From Phycisphaerae bacterium (GTDB taxonomy: Bacteria > Planctomycetota > Phycisphaerae > JAAYCJ01), in NCBI GenBank assembly GCA_012514125.1, contig JAAZAW010000309.1, positions 1-16,071 on the forward strand: a stretch of DNA of 16,071 bases. The letters run 5' to 3'. The notes below the pieces were generated by a model that did no database searches, was not told the DNA's origin, and was given only the letters and a program-made list of their open reading frames with translations. Made by a program: the position numbers and the translations under genes. Positions 4,391-12,292 of this stretch are shown here, in pieces. Within the stretch, counting starts at the first letter, position 1. Every line of letters begins with the position of its first letter.

Positions 4391-6925
4391 ATGGCTGAAG
4401 AGATTATTGAGCAACAAAATATCCAAGATCGACTCCTCGACGAGGAGATGCGGGAGTCTTATCTTACCTATGCGATGAGCGTCATCATGTCGCGGGCGCT
4501 GCCCGATGTCCGAGACGGACTCAAGCCCTCACAGCGTCGAATTCTGGTGGCGATGCGGGATTTAAACCTTGGCCCGAGGACCAAATCGACCAAGTGCGCA
4601 GGTATCGTCGGTGAGACGATGAAAAAGTACCACCCGCACGGCGACCAGGCGATTTATCCGACATTGGTGCGTATGGCCCAGTCTTTTAATATTCGATATA
4701 CCCTGATCGACGGCCAGGGAAACTTTGGTAGTATCGACGGCGATCCGGCGGCGGCGATGCGATATACAGAGGCAAGGCTGACGGCGGCGTCGGTGGAAAT
4801 GATGGAAGATATCCAGTATCAAACCGTCGATTTTCAACCTAACTACGATGAAACGATCCAGGAGCCTAAAGTTCTGCCGGGGAAATTTCCGAATTTGCTG
4901 GTGAACGGCTCGACGGGTATCGCGGTGGGAATGGCGACGAATATTCCACCTCATAATCTGAATGAGATTTGCGACGGATTGATCAAATTGATCGATCATC
5001 CGGAAGCGACGATCGAAGAGCTTTGCGAAATTATTCGCGGACCCGATTTCCCGACGGGCGGGATTATCTGCGGACGGGCAAGTATTCTGCAGGGATACAA
5101 GACGGGTCGCGGCAGTGTGATTGTTCGGGGCAAGCTTCATACGGAAGAGCAGAAGAACGGCAAGACGCTGATCGTGGTGGATGAGATTCCGTACCAGATT
5201 TTGAAGACAACGATCGTGGAGCGAATCGCCGATTGCGTCAAGCAGGGAACAATCGCCGATATCGCGGATGTTCGGGACGAATCGGACCGCAAAGGGATGC
5301 GGCTGGTGGTGGAACTCAAGCGAGACGGCAATGTCGATCTGGTGATTAACCAGTTGTATAAATACACACCGTTGCAGGACACGATTCCGATTATCAACAT
5401 CGCGCTGGTGAACCAGCAGCCTCGAACGTTGAGTTTGCGTGAGATGTTGATGGCGTATTTGACGCACCGGAAGGAAGTGATTCGCAGGCGGACGCAGTTT
5501 TTGCTCAAACGAGCACGCCAGCGTTCGCATATCGTCGAAGGGTTGTTGCTGGCGGTAGCGGATATCGATGAAATCATCAAATTGATTCGCAACAGTCCGG
5601 ACCCGGCGACGGCGAAGCAGCGATTGATGGCCAAGTCGCTTCGGCTCACGGAGTCGGAGACGCTCAGGAAATTGCTGCCGGAGAAATTTGTCGATCGGAT
5701 GACAAGTTCGGATCAGTTTTTGACCGAACCGCAGGCGGATGCGATTCTGGCGATGCAATTGCAGCGGTTGACGGGTCTGGAACTTGAGAAACTGGCCGAT
5801 GAGTTCAAAAAGCTTGGCGACCAGATCGAAGGTTTCGAGGCGATTTTGAACGACGAAAAATTGGTAATGGACATTATCCGCGAAGATTTGTATGAGATGA
5901 AGGACAAGTACGGCGACAAACGTCGGACGGAAATCAGCGACGAAGAAATTCGATCGTTCAATATGGAAGATTTGATCGCGGAAGAAGAAGTGGCGGTGAC
6001 AATCAGCCATGAAGGATATATCAAGCGGGTTTCGTTGACGGTTTACCGGACACAAGGCCGCGGCGGTCGAGGCGTTCGGGCGACGGACAATAAGGAAGGC
6101 GACTGGCTGGAACATTTGTTTATTGCCAGCACGCATGATTATCTGCTCTTTTTCACGACTCGCGGACGAGTGTTATGGCTGAGGGTTTTTGACATTCCGT
6201 CGATGTCGCGGACGAGCAAGGGACGGGCGATTGTGAATCTGCTCGAGCTTTCGCGCGAAGAAAAGATTACGTCGGTGTTGTCGGTCCGGGAATTTACATC
6301 GGATCAGTATATTATTATGTGCACAAAAGCGGGCGTGATCAAGAAGACGTCGCTCGACGCATTTTCGCATCCGCGCTCGGCAGGGATCATCGCGATTTCG
6401 CTGGATGAATCCGACACGCTGATCAACGTGGAACTGACCCACGGAACGAACGATATTATTCTGGCGACCCAGGACGGTATGGCGATTCGGTTCTCGGAAG
6501 AAGATGTTCGACCGATGGGCAGGACGGCGAGAGGCGTCAAGGGGATCACGCTGCGTTCAGGCGACGAAGTGGTCGATATGGCGGTGGTCGATCCGCAAGG
6601 CGATGTGCTGACGGTTTGCGAAAACGGTTACGGCAAGCGCACGCCGATCGAAGATTACCGCAAGCAGACACGCGGCGGAATTGGAATTATCAATATCAAA
6701 GCGAGCGACCGGAACGGCAGGGTGGTCGGTGCCAAGAGCGTCAACGACAAGGACCAGTTGATGCTGATTACCAGGAACGGAATTGTGATTCGATTCTCAC
6801 TCAAAGACATTCGGCCTATCGGACGTAATACGCAAGGGGTTCGGATGATCAAGGTTGAGGATGGCGATTCCCTCATGGCGATTGCCAAGGTCGTGCCGGA
6901 AGAAGAGGAAGAAGTTAAAAGTTAG
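4391..6925 (+). CDS. gyrA: DNA gyrase subunit A
   Basis: An 844-residue GyrA, the DNA-breaking and wrapping subunit that with GyrB introduces negative supercoils using ATP. The breakage-reunion domain is complete, with the catalytic tyrosine Y125 in AAMRYTEARL. The C-terminal wrapping domain contains a GyrA box, QGRGGRG, at 555-561, which separates it from topoisomerase IV ParC. Repeated blade motifs follow (GVIKKTSLDAF, GMAIRFSEEDVRPMGR, GIVIRFSLKDIRPIGR), and the protein ends in an acidic tail (EEEEEVKS). In the quinolone-resistance region HPHGDQAIYP, the E. coli positions Ser83 and Asp87 correspond to Q86 and P90. The stop codon and last codons are made of heptamer-repeat sequence (6911-6931). 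gyrB is not adjacent. The convergent pair downstream shares a hairpin terminator. Confidence 0.98.
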   Translation: MAEEIIEQQNIQDRLLDEEMRESYLTYAMSVIMSRALPDVRDGLKPSQRRILVAMRDLNLGPRTKSTKCAGIVGETMKKYHPHGDQAIYPTLVRMAQSFNIRYTLIDGQGNFGSIDGDPAAAMRYTEARLTAASVEMMEDIQYQTVDFQPNYDETIQEPKVLPGKFPNLLVNGSTGIAVGMATNIPPHNLNEICDGLIKLIDHPEATIEELCEIIRGPDFPTGGIICGRASILQGYKTGRGSVIVRGKLHTEEQKNGKTLIVVDEIPYQILKTTIVERIADCVKQGTIADIADVRDESDRKGMRLVVELKRDGNVDLVINQLYKYTPLQDTIPIINIALVNQQPRTLSLREMLMAYLTHRKEVIRRRTQFLLKRARQRSHIVEGLLLAVADIDEIIKLIRNSPDPATAKQRLMAKSLRLTESETLRKLLPEKFVDRMTSSDQFLTEPQADAILAMQLQRLTGLELEKLADEFKKLGDQIEGFEAILNDEKLVMDIIREDLYEMKDKYGDKRRTEISDEEIRSFNMEDLIAEEEVAVTISHEGYIKRVSLTVYRTQGRGGRGVRATDNKEGDWLEHLFIASTHDYLLFFTTRGRVLWLRVFDIPSMSRTSKGRAIVNLLELSREEKITSVLSVREFTSDQYIIMCTKAGVIKKTSLDAFSHPRSAGIIAISLDESDTLINVELTHGTNDIILATQDGMAIRFSEEDVRPMGRTARGVKGITLRSGDEVVDMAVVDPQGDVLTVCENGYGKRTPIEDYRKQTRGGIGIINIKASDRNGRVVGAKSVNDKDQLMLITRNGIVIRFSLKDIRPIGRNTQGVRMIKVEDGDSLMAIAKVVPEEEEEVKS

Positions 6926-6931
6926 AAGTTG
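6911..6931 (+). repeat. Heptamer repeat (GAAGTTN)x3 forming the gyrA 3' end
   Basis: GAAGTTA, AAAGTTA and GAAGTTG follow one another and encode the last four residues (EVKS) and the TAG stop of gyrA. This is the same motif, in the sense direction, as the array at 178-233 read on the minus strand. Confidence 0.75.
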
Positions 6932-6979
6932 GCGAGGTGACCTTGCGAGTTGCTGTGCAAGTATGAGAAATCGATAAAT

Positions 6980-7003
6980 GCGGAGGCAATCTCTTGCCTC
7001 CGC
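6980..7003. terminator. Hairpin terminator between gyrA and the lipoprotein gene
   Basis: A perfect 10-bp stem GCGGAGGCAA/TTGCCTCCGC (6980-6989 with 6994-7003) has a TCTC loop. It is followed by GTTCTTGTG on the plus strand and by ATTTATC on the minus strand. It sits between two convergent genes, ten bases past the minus-strand stop, so it probably serves both. The T tracts are weak. Confidence 0.75.
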
Positions 7004-7013
7004 GTTCTTGTGA

Positions 7014-7229
7014 TTAATGGATCAATGCCGAGAGGGTGTTGGCGGAATCCACGATGATGGTTACGTCCAGGCCGCTTGAGATCGACAAGAACAAGGCGGT
7101 GATCAATGCGGTTCCGACATCGGTGGCTCCGGCTTGGAGACCATCGATGATGGTTGTCTTGACGATTTCATCACAGCCTGAAATTGTTCCGCAGACGGCT
7201 GAAAGTGCGAGCAGAAAACGTGTTTTCAT
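7014..7229 (-). CDS. Small lipoprotein, unknown function
   Basis: A 71-residue protein with a lipoprotein signal: MKTRFLLALSAV, then the lipobox ISGC with the acylated cysteine at 19. The mature part is about 53 residues, with many Thr, Ile and Leu (IVKTTIIDGLQAGATDVG, ALITALFLSI), and resembles short secreted proteins I associate with planctomycetes; I know no function for them. A strong AGGAGAAG ribosome binding site lies inside the end of the upstream HEAT-repeat gene. The start codon overlaps that gene's stop (ATGA), so translation is coupled. The coupling, ribosome binding site and signal peptide together make this a real gene despite its size. Confidence 0.75.
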   Translation of the reverse strand: MKTRFLLALSAVCGTISGCDEIVKTTIIDGLQAGATDVGTALITALFLSISSGLDVTIIVDSANTLSALIH

Positions 7230-7798
7230 TCTCTTTCTTCTCCTGGCAAAAATTTATATTTATTTATTTCCAAATATCGTCTTGCAGAATGAATTCCCTC
7301 CGGTGTGGGAGAGAATCTTTGGTTTATTATATCGTGAAGAGACAAAACAGCCAAGCGATGATAATAGCGATTGTCTGAGAAAAGCAACTGGTAGATCAAA
7401 AGAATTCCGGCGCGGCTGCCGAGCTTTCCGAGTGTTCTGGCCGCGATGATTCGCACCGAGATTTCCGGATCGTTTCTCATGATGTGCGTGATTTTTCCCT
7501 TCGCCTTGTGAATTCTCAGGACGCCTAACGCCCCAAGGGCGGTGAGACGAACTCTGGGATTATGATCGTCACAAAGATCGAGCAATTCCATTACGGCACG
7601 ATCGGAACCAATTTCCATCATACATTCCGCGGCACGGACACGAATGGTGGCATCGCCCTGACGGGAAAGAGATACCAGGAGTTGAAGGGCTTTTTCCCTG
7701 TGCGTTTTAGACAGCGCAAGGGCGGCTTCACAAGCAGCAAGCTGACTTACTTGCGGATCGGTAAATTCCCTTGTCGGCGATAGATTGTTTTGTTCCAT
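7226..7798 (-). CDS. HEAT-repeat protein
   Basis: A 190-residue all-helical protein made of HEAT or PBS-lyase-type repeats. Four repeat cores can be read, each with a D..(V)R..A......G pattern: about 49-64 (ATIRVRAAECMMEIG), 78-94 (NPRVRLTALGALGVL), 110-127 (PEISVRIIAARTLGKLG) and 142-158. There is no signal peptide or membrane segment, so it should be cytoplasmic and act as a protein-binding scaffold. The frame opens further up with a TTG at 7810. I prefer the ATG at 7798 because a GGA lies seven bases before it. The gene ends inside the start of the small lipoprotein (ATGA overlap), which suggests a shared job, although one product is cytoplasmic and the other exported. An AT-rich TATAAT box at 7833-7828 may be its promoter, without a clear -35. 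Confidence 0.8.
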   Translation of the reverse strand: MEQNNLSPTREFTDPQVSQLAACEAALALSKTHREKALQLLVSLSRQGDATIRVRAAECMMEIGSDRAVMELLDLCDDHNPRVRLTALGALGVLRIHKAKGKITHIMRNDPEISVRIIAARTLGKLGSRAGILLIYQLLFSDNRYYHRLAVLSLHDIINQRFSPTPEGIHSARRYLEINKYKFLPGEERE

Positions 7799-7810
7799 TA
7801 TTAAATCCAA

Positions 7811-8234
7811 TAAAAAAGTGTTTTATAATTATAAGTTTATCGGCTAAAAAATGCGGCGGATGAAGTAAAAAATCATAAATTTTCAGAATTGATTCCGGGG
7901 GTATTATCGGACAGTTTTTTTCAGACGGCGGAAGGTTCGGCAAAACTGGGACAAAAAAGATCGACTCTATTCATCTATAACAAAGTAAAAATCAGAATTT
8001 TTTAAAAGTTGTGAATGATGAGCGTACGTATAAATAATTCCGCCTCGATAACAAACCGATATGCCTAGTACCGCCTTTGGTTGATAAGGTGCGAAAATGG
8101 AAGTTGGAGAAAGTTGGACGACGGTTCCTTCGATTTTCTTCAGAGGCTGAATTTTCGTTCCTTCATTGTAAAACGCGGTACTTGGACAGTTAACGATGTG
8201 GACAGGATAGAAACGGCAGGGAGAAATAAGCGCG
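7811..8234. other. Intergenic region between HEAT and TPR genes
   Basis: I see no gene. The left part is AT-rich and probably holds the HEAT promoter (TATAAT at 7833-7828 on the minus strand). A weak TCCG/CGGA stem followed by seven T residues lies near 7886-7916. Two GAAGTTG-like units are at about 8100-8116. The 14-mer GGACAGGATAGAAA at 8199-8212 recurs exactly at 8462-8475 inside the TPR gene. A possible TPR promoter is TTGGAC (8182-8187) with GATAGA (8206-8211), spacing 18. Confidence 0.5.
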
Positions 8235-9896
8235 ATGTCACAATTGCTGGAAATATTAGGAAAAGGATTGGTTGGGAGCTTGTGGTCGATTCTTGGCCGA
8301 AGACTTCAGGCGTATCGATCCGACAGCCGATTGATGGCGATTCAGTTGGGTGAAAGGCCTGACGATGTGGAACTTCGAATTCGGGCGGCGGTAAGTTATT
8401 ATTACGACGATTTGCTGGAAAAGGCGATGGAACAGGGGCGTTTTGCGATTCGCCTGAACCCGGACAGGATAGAAAGTTATTTGATTCTGGCGTGTGCATT
8501 GGAGAAATCGGGACGTCGCGGGGAGGCTGCGGATCAATTGGAAAAATTGCGGATCGAAGAGCGGACCCTTGCGGGCGACGTTCGATTTGCGTTGGGTTTT
8601 TTGTATGAGACCAACAAGGAATATGCGGAGGCGACAAGGTGCTATGGTCAGGCGTTGAAAAATATTCCGAGTTTGATCAATGCCCATCAACGTCTGGCAG
8701 CGATGGCGATGTGTGATAAAAAGATTGAAACCGCGATCGAGCACTACAAGGAGATTTGCCGAATCGAGCCGGAAGATGTCGGGTATCGGATACTTTTGGC
8801 GGGATTGTATTTAAATCATCATCAGGCGCGCAAGGCGGTAGCGGAATACCAGCTTGCGATGACCATCGAGCCGGATAACTGGGAAACCGAAAACGAAATG
8901 GTTCGCGCGTATGTGAAAGCGGGTCAGTATTCGTCGGCGATCGAGCTTCTGGAGCGACAGTTGGAAAACGAGGGAGAATTTCCGGATTTGTATCTCCAGT
9001 TGGCGGAGCTTTATGCGAAGATCGGCGACGATGTTCAGGCCCAGAAACACTTCCGCGGCGCGTTGGAGGTTCATCCCGGTTATCTGGAAGCGATGGTGAA
9101 ATTCGGGACGTATCATTTGAAAAAAACGCGCTATTCTCAGGCGGCGCAATGGTTCAGTCGGGCGATTGACGCGAATGATCGTTTACTGAACGCGTATGTG
9201 GGATTGGCGGTGGCGCAGACGCATATAAAACAGCCTGAAAAATCGCGTGAGACGGTCGAGTTGGCGTTGGCGATCGAGCCTAATACGACGATGCTTTTTG
9301 CGGAAGTGGCGAGGCTTGAACTTAAAGCTTCCGGAGCGATCGAAGCGAAGGATTATCTGACCGTCGGAGGGAAACATCAGGAATTGGCAAAAGAACTTCT
9401 GGCGATTCAGATCGATCGATTTTCGTCGGCGATTGAGAATCAGCCGGATCGCGCGGACCTTCATTATCAATATGGATTGCTCTTGAAATCGCAGGGGCAG
9501 ACGGCAGCGGCGGCCCGGGAATTTGGTTTGGCTTTGGAGATTAATCCGCAATTTGCCAAGGCGTTGGTGAAGCTTGGATTGGCGAGTTACGAACTTGGAC
9601 AGATCGAAGAGGCGATGGACTATCTGGAGCGATCGGTGATACTTTCATCGGATGAACTCGATGTTCATTATCAGTTGGGATTGATATACGCGGATCAGAC
9701 CCGGTATCGATTGGCGATTGAAGAGTTTGAAGAAGCTCAGCGAAAGAGCGGCCAGAGGGTCGATGCGTTGGCGGCGATGAACCAGGCGCTGGAAGATATC
9801 GGGATGCGAGATCAGACCCGGGCGTCGTGGCAATCGATTATCGAGATTGCTCCGGAGAGCGAACAGGCGAAACTGGCCAAGGCGGGGTTGAGCTGA
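8235..9896 (+). CDS. TPR-repeat protein
   Basis: A 553-residue protein made almost wholly of tetratricopeptide repeats. Roughly a dozen 34-residue units can be followed from about residue 45 to the end, for example ADLHYQYGLLLKSQGQTAAA, AKALVKLGLASYELGQIEEA and LDVHYQLGLIYADQTRYRLA. There is no lipobox or clear signal peptide. The first 27 residues (MSQLLEILGKGLVGSLWSIL...) are amphipathic and could attach to a membrane. TPR arrays bind protein partners; the partner here is unknown. The ATG is preceded by GGGAG about 11 bases away, and an in-frame TAG at 8208 excludes a longer start. The gene converges on mreC with only 28 bp between the stop codons and no visible terminator there. The nearness to the mreBC block is suggestive, but the strand differs. 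Confidence 0.9.
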   Translation: MSQLLEILGKGLVGSLWSILGRRLQAYRSDSRLMAIQLGERPDDVELRIRAAVSYYYDDLLEKAMEQGRFAIRLNPDRIESYLILACALEKSGRRGEAADQLEKLRIEERTLAGDVRFALGFLYETNKEYAEATRCYGQALKNIPSLINAHQRLAAMAMCDKKIETAIEHYKEICRIEPEDVGYRILLAGLYLNHHQARKAVAEYQLAMTIEPDNWETENEMVRAYVKAGQYSSAIELLERQLENEGEFPDLYLQLAELYAKIGDDVQAQKHFRGALEVHPGYLEAMVKFGTYHLKKTRYSQAAQWFSRAIDANDRLLNAYVGLAVAQTHIKQPEKSRETVELALAIEPNTTMLFAEVARLELKASGAIEAKDYLTVGGKHQELAKELLAIQIDRFSSAIENQPDRADLHYQYGLLLKSQGQTAAAAREFGLALEINPQFAKALVKLGLASYELGQIEEAMDYLERSVILSSDELDVHYQLGLIYADQTRYRLAIEEFEEAQRKSGQRVDALAAMNQALEDIGMRDQTRASWQSIIEIAPESEQAKLAKAGLS

Positions 9897-9924
9897 AAAA
9901 TACGGCCGGTGTACTTGTGTTGTT

Positions 9925-10875
9925 TTATTTTGATGGATTGGGGATCAGGACGTAGACTTTGCTGAGCGACAGTTTTTTGAACATCGGCTCAATGGTCAGA
10001 TCGACGAGTTGACGAAGCTCGGTGCTGATGTCCACTTTCGAGACATTGCCTAAAACGACCGGAGCGGGCAAATTCAGTTTTTCGGGTTCGGCGGGGATAA
10101 CAAAGTCGCCGATTTCAACCCCCTTGTCGGCGGAGACATGTCTTGCGATCATCAGCTCGCCTTTGGGCGTTCCTTCCAGGATGACACGCGCGATAATTTT
10201 GCTTCGGCCTGAGATGTAGCGAACGATATACGCGGAGAAAAGAACTTTTGGAGCGCTGATGAGCTGGACCCGCGCGGTATACGGGCCTGGGGCGTAAGCG
10301 ATCGTGCCGACGAGTGTGCCGGCGGCGATGGCTAGTTTTGGATCGAGATTTTCATCGCGCAAGACGTCCAGGGGGATGGTGGCTAAAACAGGAAGCCCTT
10401 CCCTGACGCCGGCGAAGGAGCCGCGATCGATTTCGAAGGACGACAGACCCAAGCTGTCGAAACCGACGACTCTCGCGGGGGCGACTCTAGAGGGAAGGAG
10501 CGCCGATTCGGGTCCCAGGGCTTTTCGGATGCCGGTGAGACTTTGATTTTCTGCTTCAAGTTCCTGCAAGCGCAGACTCAGGGCGATGAACATGCGTTGG
10601 ATGTGTTCGTCGGTGACGGCGTCGGAAGCTTGTGCGGGATCGTCTTTGCCTGTGACTTTCTGAGCAGCCAGGAGGGTCATCGAGCCTGCGGGCGCAAGCC
10701 AAGCCTGAAGGATTTTTTCGACCGGGCCGGTCCATCGCAATGGGGCGAAAATCAGGATGGCGGAAAGGATCATCAGGACGATAAAAATATTTTTGGATTT
10801 GAGTTTTTTGTAAAGGCGATTGTATCGGCGGGAAGGAGCGGGGTTGTATTGCATTGGTCGTAGTATTGGACTCAT
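9925..10875 (-). CDS. mreC: Rod shape-determining protein MreC
   Basis: A 316-residue bitopic protein with the MreC layout: a basic cytoplasmic N-terminus, one membrane helix (about 29-45, IFIVLMILSAILIFAPL), a periplasmic helical or coiled-coil stretch (about 88-118) and a beta-rich core (about 128-316). The core holds FEIDRGSFAGVREGLPVLA, matching the family's D-x-G-x2-x-GV-x2-G-x-PV element. MreC links the MreB filament to peptidoglycan synthases in the lateral wall. The sequence is divergent and the call leans on its position after mreB. The start at 10875 has GAGGA about 12 bases upstream; M8 (10854) is an alternative. There is an 87-bp gap to mreB. No mreD, penicillin-binding protein 2 or rodA follows; the next gene is the convergent TPR gene. 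Confidence 0.85.
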   Translation of the reverse strand: MSPILRPMQYNPAPSRRYNRLYKKLKSKNIFIVLMILSAILIFAPLRWTGPVEKILQAWLAPAGSMTLLAAQKVTGKDDPAQASDAVTDEHIQRMFIALSLRLQELEAENQSLTGIRKALGPESALLPSRVAPARVVGFDSLGLSSFEIDRGSFAGVREGLPVLATIPLDVLRDENLDPKLAIAAGTLVGTIAYAPGPYTARVQLISAPKVLFSAYIVRYISGRSKIIARVILEGTPKGELMIARHVSADKGVEIGDFVIPAEPEKLNLPAPVVLGNVSKVDISTELRQLVDLTIEPMFKKLSLSKVYVLIPNPSK

Positions 10876-10962
10876 TAGAAAGCGTTATCCTCAACTTTGG
10901 CCTCGACCTGGCCGGGCCTGAGTATGATTTCCAGAAAACAAGTGAACACGATGAAAGATATT

Positions 10963-12015
10963 TTAATAACTTTCTTCGTCAGATTCCAGAGTAAGCTTCC
11001 ATTCGTTGAGGTGTTCGAGATAGATGGCGGTACCTCGGGCGACGCAGGTGAGGGGATCATCGACGAGACGAACATTCAGACCTGTGGCGGCGGCCATGAT
11101 TTCGGTAATGCCGCGAAGCAGCGCGCCGCCCCCTGCCATGGCGATACCGTTTTCGACAAGATCGGCGGCGAGTTCCGGTTCGGCGTGTTCAAGGGTTCGT
11201 GTAACGGCATCGATGATCTGGCCGATGGGTTCTTTGAGGGCCTCTCGGATTTCATCGCTGGTGACGATGGTTTTTCGGGGCAGGCCCGAGATCATATCGC
11301 GGCCACGAACTTCCATTGATTTTTCTTCGGGTAAAGGAGCGGCGGAACCGATTTCGATTTTGATGCGTTCGGCGGTCTGATCACCGACGAGCAGGTTGTA
11401 GGTTCGCTTCATGTAGTTGACGATGGTTTCATCCATATCGTCGCCTGCGACCCGAATGGATTCGGCGACGGAGATATCGCCGAGGGACATAATGGCGACT
11501 TCGGTCGTACCGCCGCCGATATCGACGATCATGCTGGCGGTGGGTTCGGCAATGGGAAGTCCCCCGCCGATACCGGCCGCCATGGGCTCCTGAAGGAGAT
11601 AGACTTTTCTGGCACCGGCGCGTTCGGCGGAATTAAGGACCGCCCGTTTTTCGACGGCGGTGATTCCGGAAGGAATTGAAATGACCACGCGCGGCCGGAT
11701 AATGGTGCGTCGGCCATGGACTTTCCGGATGAAATAAGCGAGCATGGCTTCGGTGATATCGAAATCGGCAATGACACCATCTTTGAGGGGGCGAATGGCG
11801 GAGATGGAACCTGGGGTTTTGCCGAGCATTTCTTTGGCGATGAGACCGACGGCGTTGCCGTTTTGGAGGACCTGGTTGGTTCCTTTACGGACGGCGACAA
11901 CGGAAGGTTCGTTCAGAACGATACCCTGCCCTCGCACGCACACTAAGGTATTGCACGTACCAAGGTCAATGCCCATATCTATCGAAAACAGGCCGAAAAG
12001 AGAATCGAATAGCAC
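10963..12015 (-). CDS. mreB: Rod shape-determining protein MreB
   Basis: A bacterial actin of about 350 residues that forms membrane-bound filaments guiding wall synthesis. Visible actin-fold motifs are phosphate loop 1 (GIDLGTCNTL, about 15-24), phosphate loop 2 (VDIGGGTTEVA, about 164-174), LLQEPMAAGIG (140-150) and AGGGALLRG near the C-terminus. The N-terminal LFDSLFGLF should be the membrane-binding amphipathic stretch. I choose the GTG at 12015 because GGGAGG lies seven bases before it; a TTG at 12021 is too close to that site and the internal ATG would remove the membrane anchor. The usual Ala/Thr of GT(A)NTL is Cys21 here. The gene follows the 55-residue membrane protein by about 73 bp and precedes mreC by 87 bp, so one operon is likely. 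Confidence 0.97.
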   Translation of the reverse strand: MLFDSLFGLFSIDMGIDLGTCNTLVCVRGQGIVLNEPSVVAVRKGTNQVLQNGNAVGLIAKEMLGKTPGSISAIRPLKDGVIADFDITEAMLAYFIRKVHGRRTIIRPRVVISIPSGITAVEKRAVLNSAERAGARKVYLLQEPMAAGIGGGLPIAEPTASMIVDIGGGTTEVAIMSLGDISVAESIRVAGDDMDETIVNYMKRTYNLLVGDQTAERIKIEIGSAAPLPEEKSMEVRGRDMISGLPRKTIVTSDEIREALKEPIGQIIDAVTRTLEHAEPELAADLVENGIAMAGGGALLRGITEIMAAATGLNVRLVDDPLTCVARGTAIYLEHLNEWKLTLESDEESY

Positions 12016-12088
12016 GAACAAGCCTCCCGGAACTGAAATTCCCGTATCATGTCCGCGTCCATGGTTCCCCCAAAAGGGAAAACATCAG

Positions 12089-12256
12089 TTAGATGCCCGC
12101 AGAACCACGAAACAGGTTTTCAAAACCGTAATAAGAACCAAATTTAACTGCCAGGATAATTGTCGCAACAAGGACAAAAAATGTGGCAACAATCAGCATT
12201 AACGTATAAATATCGTTTCCAGCCGGATCGACACCGGGACGTTGCATTGCGGCCAT
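12089..12256 (-). CDS. 55-residue single-pass membrane protein
   Basis: A small gene between mreB and the coiled-coil membrane gene. It encodes 55 residues starting MAAMQRPGVDPAGNDIYTLM, then one strongly hydrophobic helix (about 19-38, LMLIVATFFVLVATIILAVK) and a short tail with aromatic and basic residues ending LFRGSAGI. An AGGAG ribosome binding site lies eight bases before the ATG, which is as good as any in the window. The spacing is 32 bp to the upstream stop region and about 73 bp to mreB. I recognise no family. Position and topology suggest a small accessory subunit of the MreB-linked envelope complex, but this is inference from context only. Confidence 0.75.
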   Translation of the reverse strand: MAAMQRPGVDPAGNDIYTLMLIVATFFVLVATIILAVKFGSYYGFENLFRGSAGI

Positions 12257-12292
12257 TGACACACACTCCTGCGGGATAATACCCCGTGTTAA

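Noticed and set aside
4562..6136. Long minus-strand open frame of 524 codons inside gyrA
   Set aside because: Arg/His/Gln-rich shadow of gyrA caused by codon bias; no family resemblance.
8199..8475. Exact 14-mer GGACAGGATAGAAA at 8199-8212 and 8462-8475
   Set aside because: One copy is ordinary coding sequence in the TPR gene and the other lies in its leader; without further copies this is probably chance.
10876..10962. Small frame in the mreB-mreC gap ending in TAATG at the mreC start
   Set aside because: It has no ribosome binding site or good start codon, and the frame is open mainly because it continues the shadow frame of mreB.
11976..12062. 28-codon frame overlapping the mreB start (leader peptide candidate)
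   Set aside because: Runs out of frame into mreB with no special composition and only a G-rich stretch before its ATG; likely chance.
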